Shown here in pieces: positions 43,801 through 49,424 of a stretch of 49,424 bases of DNA. Position numbers and translations under genes: made by a program. The notes beneath the pieces are model-generated. The model searched no databases. It had not been told where the DNA came from and worked only from the letters and a program-made list of their open reading frames with translations. Position 1 is the stretch's first letter. Each line of letters starts with the position of its first letter. Source of the stretch: a virus; IMG/VR virus record IMGVR_UViG_3300031787_000189, positions 1 through 49,424 of that record. One strand, written 5' to 3'.

Positions 43801-44072
43801 GAGCAAATAGAAATAATCCAAATAAATATAGTTTGCATTCATGGGGGATAGCTATTGATTTACTTGTAGCTGAAAACCCAAATGTGCCTAAAAGTAGAAG
43901 AAGTTCTACACCTTACGGAAATTCAAAATCTTCACCTCCTTCTACATTTTCAACCCCTGAATATGCTAAGTTTATAACAATAATGGAAAAGAATGGGCTT
44001 TATTCTTTAGGGAAATGGGGTGATTATGATTGGCAGCATTTCCAAACATGGCCACTAAACCAAAAAGAATAA
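40803..44072 (+). CDS. Baseplate hub protein with C-terminal M15-type peptidase
   Basis: A 1089-residue protein. The N-terminal ~900 residues are a hub-type structure (for example 'LLLEWGHTLYFDNGTKDN', 'FFGVIKNFNWELSENGSYNI' and LLPDEYKNRLGFITTTISHK-IDSKGWETTINSLG). After a Thr/Lys/Ser linker (about 900-925) comes a zinc peptidase of the M15 (VanY/L-alanyl-D-glutamate peptidase) type: SLHSWGIAIDL gives the S-x-H-x6-D signature (His1012, Asp1019), and DYDWQHF supplies the third ligand His1079. The conserved W-x-H is intact, so an active enzyme is expected. Such a domain would cut the peptide stem of peptidoglycan during entry, taking the role of T4 gp5 lysozyme. Confidence 0.82.
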   Translation: MAIIGESFKPYVRTQINIRQNKLALGVKDNDTLKYITSKTSFLRLTSGVNVNKEVAKNLDVPNLEGNGLAKQYVLEAARFKSDPNNADSDFTSGVGYTSGEFRNNFAASYGFNSDPSFGLVPPPGLTSATINTLNRGTIREATINLVCHNLYQFKIINALFLKLKYSLLLEWGHTLYFDNGTKDNPTPSFVRPISIPNLSNDFLNRKGMSSDSILKEIENKREESCGNYDAFFGVIKNFNWELSENGSYNITIIAISQGSVIESLKINSNLTPNENISGENPLYQKSTFHYILGKIREKILNGTGGAGGDNYLHGYITAAGEVGLNSVNVSNFTNVKINNKNPLDTNSTSAKANNILTNQEGLKITFPNLQTYIESNTGQNQFYIKLGTLLRLMESFLLYYDTTKDSNPSIFHFNYNFITGNDCVTIPHHISTDPLTCLIPLDYENNTDPPTSVVYNINTTTHTITLDKDFKIVSSTFTTAASADSTGWPDPSVDESLENQEVVLSTADSLGNSLSSAAFRIIPNKTLYSDVYSRLSSTPDIFSLPSNPNGQNITIITKTISPVTKYNINTQDQAENLKYMNSEFRSKSPYIGKTMHIYVNIGKIIDILDKNVDDEGNISVHSFLTQLLSDVKYALGGINKFDLNYDSVTNTFSIIDTAVIPYKYQNLNKKDIAKFNINLLKESNNGGGSFVTNFSLKSEVFSKVANAIAIGAQDNGNRMLANSTPLSNFNKGLTDRIITNKENINTKDFKSDQGFDQFSEAFAKYNQYKRKFVSTSGEGINENDINLYRNYLVDLFNYDLGTYTSNGITPGTGFIPLNLQLTMDGLSGLTQYQTFEIDETLLPDEYKNRLGFITTTISHKIDSKGWETTINSLGVPKKFGKETKVVSSPPPKVTEPSKSQTKTTTASVKTSGNQANVRAKYGEPGDESNLVMWTLPYTLYYTAEKGGAAKGKTKFTKLKVHKDALSNFDNAFKEILREFGIERIKELGLDSTSGLHNVRANRNNPNKYSLHSWGIAIDLLVAENPNVPKSRRSSTPYGNSKSSPPSTFSTPEYAKFITIMEKNGLYSLGKWGDYDWQHFQTWPLNQKE

Positions 44073-44081
44073 AGATAAACT

Positions 44082-44615
44082 ATGTCATATATACCTAAAA
44101 ATAAAATTCAAACCAATCTATATACTCCTGGAAGAGAATATGCTACTGATAATGGAGATATATATATAGGATATTATCATAAATTATCTAATGGGAAAGC
44201 ATATACTGGAAAAACTCAAAATGATAAACCTAATCTAGAACTACTTCCAGTAGAATTAGGCGGAGATAAATTTCAATTACCTCAATCCTCATCTACATCA
44301 TATTCCCCTCTCCTCCCCACCCCTCAAGATTATAAAAATGGAGAATTCATAAGATATTTTATTTGTCGTCGCAATCAATCTTTATTTATTGAAACAGACA
44401 AAACAACTTTCACTAAATATAAACAACAAAATTCTACAGTATCTTATCGTTTATATAAACCATTTTCTTTGTTTTGGGTGTTAACAGGTGATATAAATCA
44501 AGTAGCTCAAACTAATAAAAATGTCACTGAACTAACAGAAGTAAAAGAAAAAGTATTAGGATTAAGTCTTTATTTAAAAGAAAACTGGGCACAGTACTAT
44601 AAATCTAATACTTAG
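44082..44615 (+). CDS. Hypothetical baseplate-region protein
   Basis: A 177-residue, Tyr/Lys-rich protein beginning MSYIPKNKIQTNLYTPGREY, with 'GDIYIGYYHKLSNGKAYTGK' and TQNDKPNLELLPV. Proteins with this 'IPxNKIxTNLYTxGxE...YxGYYHKLSNGKxYTGKTxxDKPN' pattern recur next to baseplate genes of marine and Bacteroidota T4-like phages, as I recall, with no known function. The start lies 9 bases after the hub stop. It is the last gene of the structural module here; a baseplate or collar role is inferred from position. Confidence 0.65.
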   Translation: MSYIPKNKIQTNLYTPGREYATDNGDIYIGYYHKLSNGKAYTGKTQNDKPNLELLPVELGGDKFQLPQSSSTSYSPLLPTPQDYKNGEFIRYFICRRNQSLFIETDKTTFTKYKQQNSTVSYRLYKPFSLFWVLTGDINQVAQTNKNVTELTEVKEKVLGLSLYLKENWAQYYKSNT

Positions 44616-44650
44616 TTTGGCTTTTTAAGTCTTTGATATTATATTTAATG

Positions 44651-44658
44651 TATAAATA
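44651..44658 (+). promoter_or_regulatory. TATAAATA, the canonical T4 late promoter core, forward
   Basis: TATAAATA in the + direction, 14 bases before ATG 44665. Unlike the recurrent TATTTATAA copies, this has the same orientation as in T4. The following AAATAAAGGTTATG (44654-44667) is repeated exactly at 45028-45041 before the next gene and supplies an AAAGG ribosome site. Confidence 0.5.
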
Positions 44659-44664
44659 AAGGTT

Positions 44665-45027
44665 ATGAGAAAAATATTAGTATTTTTATTATTTGTTTTT
44701 TTATCATTTGTAGGTAAATCTCAAACTGATGATGTTTTTTATCAACAGGTGTGTGTTTTTATTAATATAATTTCTGTAGAAGAAGAAAATTACATTGTTG
44801 TTGATTTTATTGAAGGTTTTGATGAAAATCTAAATGAAATTAATAACATAAATACATTAACTACATTTGAAATTACTTCTATTTCTGAGTTATTTGATTT
44901 AACCTGCATTCAGGTTGATTTTAAAACTTTTTCTTCTAAAAATTGTTTAATAAATAGTTTTTTTTTATGTTCTATATTTAACAATTCTTTAATAGGTTTA
45001 TCTCCTATTGACTGTATGGGGGAATAA
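44665..45027 (+). CDS. Small secreted protein with signal peptide
   Basis: A 120-residue protein. The N-terminus MRKILVFLLFVFLSFVGKSQ is a typical signal peptide (two basic residues, hydrophobic core 4-15), with likely cleavage after Lys-Ser, leaving Gln as the first residue, a usual pattern in Bacteroidota. The mature part is acidic and beta-rich (VCVFINIISVEEENYIVVDF, 'FEITSISELFDLTCIQVDF') and has five cysteines, which could pair in the periplasm. It has a ribosome site AAAGG shared with the next gene. It may act on the host envelope, for example in lysis or exclusion, but nothing in the sequence shows this. Confidence 0.65.
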   Translation: MRKILVFLLFVFLSFVGKSQTDDVFYQQVCVFINIISVEEENYIVVDFIEGFDENLNEINNINTLTTFEITSISELFDLTCIQVDFKTFSSKNCLINSFFLCSIFNNSLIGLSPIDCMGE

Positions 45028-45038
45028 AAATAAAGGTT

Positions 45039-46313
45039 ATGTATTATCTAATAGAAAGTCAACATCAATTTAAGGAGTTTGCTCAACAGCAAACTAACAG
45101 ATGTTTTGTTGAACTGATTCTAAATCATAACTTAATACATCCTGCTTTAAATGATGTTTCATTAGTCTATATTAGACCTGAAGGTGAGAAAAAAGGATAC
45201 ATTATTCCTATCTCACATAATGAATCATTCTCTATCCCATTCCAGCAAGTTAAAAAATTTATATCAAGTTATAAAGAAGTATTTGTTAGGGATAAGAAAA
45301 CAAGTATGTATTTTCTAAATAAAAAGAATTTAATACATTTCCCTATCAATATAGAGAATTTATCATTTCCAATCTATGATTATTATCATAGACTATACCC
45401 AAATAGAAATGATATAAATAAATTTATCCCTATAGCTAAACACTATGAACGTTGTGAAGAGTATTTTGCTCAAATAAACTTTACCCACTACTCAGAATTT
45501 TATAATAAAGCAATAGAGTGTTTCTACACTATAGAATCAGGTGGTATTAGTGTAAATACAACGCTTATAGACGATTATTTTACACCTAACAATACCCTCC
45601 ATTCAATAAAAGGCAATGTAATATACTCACAGTACAATGTAGATACTACAACTAAAAGACCATCAAATAGTTTTAATGGTATTAATTTTGCTGCTTTACC
45701 TAAAGATGGTTCTAGAAAAGCATTTGTATCTACAAATGGAAAACTTATTGATATTGATATTGATTCTTACCATCCAACTCTAATTGCTAAACAAATTGGT
45801 TATAGTTTTGGAGAAGAGTCAATACATGAACACATGGCTCAACTTTATGGAGTAGATTATAAAGTGAGTAAAGAACTTACTTTTAAACAACTGTATGGAG
45901 GTATTTTTGATGATTATAAACATTTAGAATTTTTCTCTAAGACTCAAACGTTAATAGATAATTTATGGGAACAGTTTAATACTAAGGGTTATATTGAATG
46001 TCCTGTATCTAATCATAGATTCTATAAAGAATATTTACCTAATATGGGTCCTCAAAAGTTATTTAACTATTGGGTCCAAAATTTAGAGACATCACAAAAC
46101 ATTTTAATATTACAAGATATATTACCAATAATAAAAGGTCATAAAACTAAATTAGTATTGTATACTTACGATGCTTTCCTATTCGACATTAGCAAAGACG
46201 AATTAGAATTGTTAGAAGATATATGTTCTGTTTTTGCTAGTTATGGCTTAAAATACAAAATGAAATATGGATACAACTACTATGACCTTAGTTCACTCTC
46301 AACATATGTATAA
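45039..46313 (+). CDS. Short DNA polymerase I-like (family A) protein
   Basis: A 424-residue protein with the family A polymerase motifs in order. Thumb/palm entry: YTIESGGISVNTTLIDDYF (about 163-181). The TKRPSNS segment (205-211) and NGINFAALPKDGSRKAFVS parallel the TGRLSS and NIPIRT...IRxAFVAP segments. Motif A is LIDIDIDSYHPTLIA (236-250), with Asp240 at the Pol I Asp705 place. The O-helix K278-E-L-T-F282-K-Q-L-Y286-G keeps Lys758, Phe762 and Tyr766. Motif C is YTYDAF (Asp378 for Asp882; HDE becomes YDA). The N-terminal ~110 residues look like a degraded 3'-5' exonuclease fold (YIIPISH) lacking its acidic ligands. His245 replaces the Glu710 position. An active but unusual polymerase is plausible; the substrate is unknown. 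Confidence 0.72.
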   Translation: MYYLIESQHQFKEFAQQQTNRCFVELILNHNLIHPALNDVSLVYIRPEGEKKGYIIPISHNESFSIPFQQVKKFISSYKEVFVRDKKTSMYFLNKKNLIHFPINIENLSFPIYDYYHRLYPNRNDINKFIPIAKHYERCEEYFAQINFTHYSEFYNKAIECFYTIESGGISVNTTLIDDYFTPNNTLHSIKGNVIYSQYNVDTTTKRPSNSFNGINFAALPKDGSRKAFVSTNGKLIDIDIDSYHPTLIAKQIGYSFGEESIHEHMAQLYGVDYKVSKELTFKQLYGGIFDDYKHLEFFSKTQTLIDNLWEQFNTKGYIECPVSNHRFYKEYLPNMGPQKLFNYWVQNLETSQNILILQDILPIIKGHKTKLVLYTYDAFLFDISKDELELLEDICSVFASYGLKYKMKYGYNYYDLSSLSTYV

Positions 46314-46743
46314 TAAACCTTATGGGTTTGATATTACAGACTTAAACTTTGATGATGTGAGTAACAAATTATTCTGCACATTTTCAGAATTAGATGAGAT
46401 TGACAGTCTTATAGACAATATAAGAAGCCAGTACGATGTACTGTACAATAAAATATTTGTCTTACAGATCAAGAATAGCGATGAATATGTTTGCACATAC
46501 AACATAGATTATTCCAATTTAAACGAAATTCCTGAAAACACTATATTGGTTCACCGTAAAAAGGAAACCAACACGCTATACACTATTAACGCACTTAATG
46601 AACTTATTAAGAAGCTAAATGGTGGTGTAGTGGATGTGTCTTTTAGAATTAATTGGATGCACTATCGCAACTGTATCTTATTGACCCAACATAATGAATT
46701 AAAACAATTGAATACAAGAGTGTATAAGATTGTTGAGTTGTAA
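46306..46743 (+). CDS. Hypothetical protein downstream of the polymerase-like gene
   Basis: ATG 46306 is preferred to 46267 since it overlaps the previous stop by only 8 bases (ATGTATAA), while the longer frame would overlap by 47. The 145-residue product is predicted alpha/beta: an acidic N-terminus MYNKPYGFDITDLNFDDVSN, a strand IFVLQIKNSDEYVCTYNI, and a C-terminal region INALNELIKKLNGG, FRINWMHYRNCILLT and TRVYKIVEL. Proteins with a comparable 'INWxxYRNxLLLT' end are found in marine T4-likes, as I recall, without function. Coupled translation with the polymerase-like gene suggests a shared role, but this is unproven. Confidence 0.65.
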   Translation: MYNKPYGFDITDLNFDDVSNKLFCTFSELDEIDSLIDNIRSQYDVLYNKIFVLQIKNSDEYVCTYNIDYSNLNEIPENTILVHRKKETNTLYTINALNELIKKLNGGVVDVSFRINWMHYRNCILLTQHNELKQLNTRVYKIVEL

Positions 46744-46868
46744 TTTATTGGTAACTAACGTTAACGCTACGTACTTAAAACATGGCCGTTTATAAGCTCT
46801 TTGAAGCAAGTTTGGCCTTATTAAAAACAAGTATTATATTATATTAACAATTTAAAAACCAAATTTTT
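46744..46868 (+). other. Leader region upstream of the gp32-like gene
   Basis: 125 bases without a supported gene. It has an 8-bp palindrome TAACGTTA (46756-46763), a GGCC...GGCC pair (about 46783-46816) enclosing a small GCT/AGC hairpin, and an AT-rich TATTATATTATATTAAC stretch that could hold a promoter. In T4, gp32 represses its own translation through a leader pseudoknot; a similar operator could lie here, but I cannot show one. No TATTTATAA motif, consistent with a class of expression different from the structural genes. Confidence 0.3.
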
Positions 46869-47750
46869 ATGGACATTAATGCTATTAAACAGAGATTGAA
46901 TTCTCTACAGTCGTCCGGACAGAAAAAAGAAAAGGTCGATTATTCCAAGTACTATTGGAAACCAAAACAAGAAGGTAAGTATCAAATCCGTTTTGTACCT
47001 TCTGCACATGCTTCTATTTTTAAAGAACATGAAGTACAACCATTCAAAGAAGTGTTTGTACACTACGGATTCTCTAAATTCCCTATTTATGCTTTAACCA
47101 ACTGGAGTGAAAAAGATCCTATTGTTGAATTCGCAAAACAGCTTCGTGGCACAAGTGAGAAAGAAAATTGGCAATTAGCTAAGAAATTAGATCCTAAAAT
47201 GCGAGTTTTTGCTCCTGTAGTTGTACGTGGTGAAGAAGAAAAAGGTGTTCGTCTTTGGGAATTTGGTAAGGAAATCTATATGCAATTGCTCGGCATCGCT
47301 GAGGATGAGGATTATGGAGATTTTACAGACATTAATGACGGTCGTGACTTTACAGTTGAAGCTGTAATGGGTGATATTGGTGGTCGTCAAGGTATCAAGT
47401 GTTCAATTCGTGTTAAACCAAAAACATCACCACTTGGTACAGATAAAACTCAAATTAAATCTTGGTTATCTGAGCAACCTAATGTTTTAGAACTTCAAAA
47501 GAAAAATACATTTGAAGATCTTAAGAGTGTATTAGAGAAGTTTTTGAATCCTGAAGCTGAAAGCGATGAAGAAGAAGAAGTAGTAGTACCTGCTAAAGCT
47601 ACTAATGCTGCTCCTAAAGATTTGCCTTGGGAAGATGATGAAGCAGAAGATGAAACACCTGCTCCTAAAGCTAACTACGCTCTAAAAACTGCTCCTACAA
47701 AAACATCCAAAGCAGCTAAGTTTGATGCTTTGTTTGAAGACGAGGAATAA
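46869..47750 (+). CDS. 32: Single-stranded DNA-binding protein, gp32-like
   Basis: Coats ssDNA at replication and recombination forks and recruits partners such as UvsX through its acidic tail. The 293-residue length matches T4 gp32 (301). The core segments 'YYWKPKQEGKYQIRFVPSAH' (about 28-47), 'FVHYGFSKFPIYALTNW' and MGDIGGRQGIKCSIRV are present. The T4 zinc ligands (His-Cys-Cys-Cys) are missing: the equivalent region has no cysteine, and the only Cys is in GIKCSIRV. The C-terminus is long and acidic (SDEEEEVVVP, EDDEAEDE) and ends KFDALFEDEE, the usual SSB-tail character. uvsX follows 19 bases on. Confidence 0.9.
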   Translation: MDINAIKQRLNSLQSSGQKKEKVDYSKYYWKPKQEGKYQIRFVPSAHASIFKEHEVQPFKEVFVHYGFSKFPIYALTNWSEKDPIVEFAKQLRGTSEKENWQLAKKLDPKMRVFAPVVVRGEEEKGVRLWEFGKEIYMQLLGIAEDEDYGDFTDINDGRDFTVEAVMGDIGGRQGIKCSIRVKPKTSPLGTDKTQIKSWLSEQPNVLELQKKNTFEDLKSVLEKFLNPEAESDEEEEVVVPAKATNAAPKDLPWEDDEAEDETPAPKANYALKTAPTKTSKAAKFDALFEDEE

Positions 47751-47769
47751 AAATTAATTAATACAGATT

Positions 47770-48855
47770 ATGGCTAAAAAGAAAGAATCTTTAATGACAG
47801 CGGTCTCTGAAGAAATTAAATCAAGTTTTAATCTTGATAAATTTAAAGAGAAAAAATTACTTAACAGTACAGTTAAGTTTAAAGAACAGAGATGGATCCC
47901 ATTCTCAGAAGCATTACAAGATTCAACTTCACTTCCAGGCGCAGCCATAGGTCATACTAATCTTTTAAGAGGACACAGTAATACAGGTAAAACAACAGCT
48001 TTACTTGAATTAGCAATTAATGCCCAGAAAATGGGCATTTTGCCTGTGTTCATTATTACAGAGATGAAATGGTCTTGGGAACACGCTAAACAAATGGGTT
48101 TTCAAGTTGAAGATGTTGTTGATGAGACAACAGGTGAAATTGTAGATTATAAAGGTTTCTTCATATACAATGATAGAAGTGCGTTAGGCACTATTGAAGA
48201 TGTAGCAGAATTTATAGCTGACTTGTTAGATGAACAGAAAAAAGGTAATTTACCTTATGATCTATGTTTCTTTTGGGATTCAATAGGTTCTATACCTTGT
48301 AAAATGAGTGTTGAAGCAAATAAAAATAATCCAATGTGGAACGCAGGTGCAATGTCACAACAATTTGGAAATTTTATTAATCAACGTTTTCCATTATCAC
48401 GCAAAGAAAATTCACCATATACAAATTCAATGGTAGCAATCAATAAAATTTGGATTGCACCAGCTGAGAATATATTTTCTCAACCTAAAATGAAAATGAA
48501 AAATGGTGAAACAATGTTTTTAGATAGTTCTATTGTAATCACATTTGGTAATATTACCAATAGTGGAACAAGTAAATTAAAAGCAACTAAAGATGGAAAA
48601 GAAGTAGAATTTGCGGTTCGTACTAAAGTATCAGTAGATAAAAACCACGTTACAGGTCTACAAACTAAAAATACAGTTGTAGCTACAGTTCATGGTTTTA
48701 TTAAAGACGACAACAAAGATATTAATGATTATAAAAAACAACATGCCCATGAATGGGTACATATCTTAGGAAGTCTTGATGGTATTGGTCTTACTGAAGA
48801 CAAATCAGAATGGGAAGAAAGTAAAGAAAACATAACATTGATTGACGAAGAATAA
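47770..48855 (+). CDS. uvsX: RecA-like recombinase UvsX
   Basis: Strand-exchange ATPase for recombination-dependent replication in T4-like phages. The 361-residue length is near T4 UvsX (391). Walker A is GHSNTGKT (68-75), followed by 'LLELAINAQKMGILPVFIIT' and EMKWSWEHAKQMGF. The Walker B strand is CFFWDSIGSIP (Asp170). The MSQQFGNFINQRFP and NSMVAINKIWIAP segments continue the RecA-type core. The start at 47770 lies 19 bases after the gp32 stop, and the stop is one base before the following RNase H start, so gp32, UvsX and RNase H appear to be one replication/recombination unit. Confidence 0.92.
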   Translation: MAKKKESLMTAVSEEIKSSFNLDKFKEKKLLNSTVKFKEQRWIPFSEALQDSTSLPGAAIGHTNLLRGHSNTGKTTALLELAINAQKMGILPVFIITEMKWSWEHAKQMGFQVEDVVDETTGEIVDYKGFFIYNDRSALGTIEDVAEFIADLLDEQKKGNLPYDLCFFWDSIGSIPCKMSVEANKNNPMWNAGAMSQQFGNFINQRFPLSRKENSPYTNSMVAINKIWIAPAENIFSQPKMKMKNGETMFLDSSIVITFGNITNSGTSKLKATKDGKEVEFAVRTKVSVDKNHVTGLQTKNTVVATVHGFIKDDNKDINDYKKQHAHEWVHILGSLDGIGLTEDKSEWEESKENITLIDEE

Positions 48856-48856
48856 T

Positions 48857-49424
48857 ATGGACAAAAAAGATCTGTTTAAGTTACTAGATAACATCCAGCC
48901 AGGTAATGAACCTGGAAAAGCAACGTTTAACAAGCATGATAGAGTTCTTATCATTGATGGTTTGAATTTATTCTTACGTAACTTTGCAGTCATCAATTAT
49001 GTCAATCAAGATGGTGTCCATATTGGAGGCCTAGGAGGATTTTTACGTTCATTGAGTTTTCTTATCAACCAAAATACCCCCACATCAGTTTACATTATAT
49101 TTGACGGAGTTGGTTCAACCATTAACAGGAAGAACCTTCTCCCCGAATATAAATCAGGTAGGAACTTAACCCGAGTTAATAGGAGTTCTACATTTGAAGA
49201 CATGGATGAGGAAAATGAATCTAAAATAAATCAGATATCTAGACTCATTCACTATTTAAAGTGTTTACCCGTCAAACTTATCTCACTCGACAAAGTCGAG
49301 GCAGATGATATTATAGCTTATTTATCCCGTTATTTAGCCACTAAACACAACTCTAAATGTACTATAGTATCAGCAGATAAAGATTTTTTACAATTAGTAG
49401 ATAAAAACATTACAGTCTACAGTC
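48857..49424 (+). CDS. rnh: Phage RNase H (FEN-type 5'-3' exonuclease), 3' end outside window
   Basis: An ATG one base after the uvsX stop opens a frame that runs to the window edge (189 codons, no stop). It is the N-terminal part of a T4 RNase H/FEN nuclease, which removes RNA primers and flap DNA during lagging-strand synthesis. Metal-binding acidic residues of the family are visible: Asp34 in LIIDGLNLFLRN, Asp83 in YIIFDGVGS, Glu148/Asp150/Asp151 in KVEADDIIAYL, and Asp174/Asp176 in SADKDFLQLV. The gene is complete at its 5' end. Its codons are richer in C/G endings (ACC, GTC, CTC, AGG) than the fibre genes. Confidence 0.88.
   Translation, partial: MDKKDLFKLLDNIQPGNEPGKATFNKHDRVLIIDGLNLFLRNFAVINYVNQDGVHIGGLGGFLRSLSFLINQNTPTSVYIIFDGVGSTINRKNLLPEYKSGRNLTRVNRSSTFEDMDEENESKINQISRLIHYLKCLPVKLISLDKVEADDIIAYLSRYLATKHNSKCTIVSADKDFLQLVDKNITVYS

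Noticed and set aside
45039-46313. Polymerase-like protein taken as a single-subunit RNA polymerase
   Set aside because: The O-helix keeps the Pol I K-x3-F-x3-Y-G pattern and a degraded exonuclease-like N-terminus. The 424-residue size is far below T7-type RNA polymerases. Template and substrate are nevertheless not proven.
46782-46847. 21-codon ORF (MAVYKLFEASLALLKTSIIL) in the gp32 leader
   Set aside because: Very short, no ribosome site, overlaps likely leader structure. The MAVYKLF start resembles that of some phage structural proteins but the rest does not continue the similarity.
1-49424. tRNA genes, integrase, insertion sequences
   Set aside because: Scanning by eye found no cloverleaf-like sequence with the usual T-arm, and no recombinase or transposase motifs. 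A covariance-model search would be needed to exclude tRNAs fully.

Overview
The window is an AT-rich stretch of a large tailed phage with a T4-like contractile tail. All recognisable genes are on the + strand. The core set (portal gp20, prohead protease gp21, scaffold gp22, major capsid gp23, neck gp13/14/15, sheath gp18, tube gp19, gp26-like hub chaperone, tape measure, gp32, UvsX, RNase H) is that of a T4-like myovirus. A host in the Bacteroidota is inferred from A-rich, mostly Shine-Dalgarno-free start regions, a flavobacterial-looking signal peptide, and fibre motifs (SASYA, 'MxSWKKV', LamG) of the kind found in phages of that phylum. No tRNA, integrase, CRISPR array or host gene was seen.

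Layout. 1-7.3 kb: head module (portal fragment, three prohead-region proteins, protease, structured leader, scaffold, capsid). 7.4-8.6 kb: PhoH ATPase and a small unknown. 8.6-12.4 kb: three fibre genes. 12.4-15.4 kb: neck and sheath-terminator genes. 15.4-31.4 kb: a large fibre/adhesin locus with modular, repeat-rich proteins (14-residue SHAEG repeats, 17-residue SNFLGY repeats, glycine-rich adhesins, a LamG-like lectin). 31.5-44.6 kb: sheath, tube, overlapping gp26-like/second-frame pair, tape measure, baseplate proteins, LysM protein and a hub with a C-terminal M15 peptidase. 44.6-49.4 kb: a small secreted protein, a compact DNA polymerase I-like protein, an unknown, gp32-like SSB, UvsX and the start of RNase H.

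How the parts work together. The protease, scaffold and portal build and mature the gp23 shell. Neck proteins join it to a sheath/tube tail measured by the 1202-residue tape protein. The hub carries a predicted peptidoglycan peptidase. More than a dozen fibre-type proteins provide host recognition. The last genes belong to replication and recombination.

Most notable observations: a recurrent TATTTATAA motif at near-fixed distance (21-23 nt at seven genes) before start codons, which is the reverse complement of the T4 late promoter core; a probable +1 frameshift joining the two chaperone ORFs before the tape measure; a short family-A polymerase with both catalytic aspartates in a T4-like background; and a shuffled fibre arsenal filling almost half of the window.
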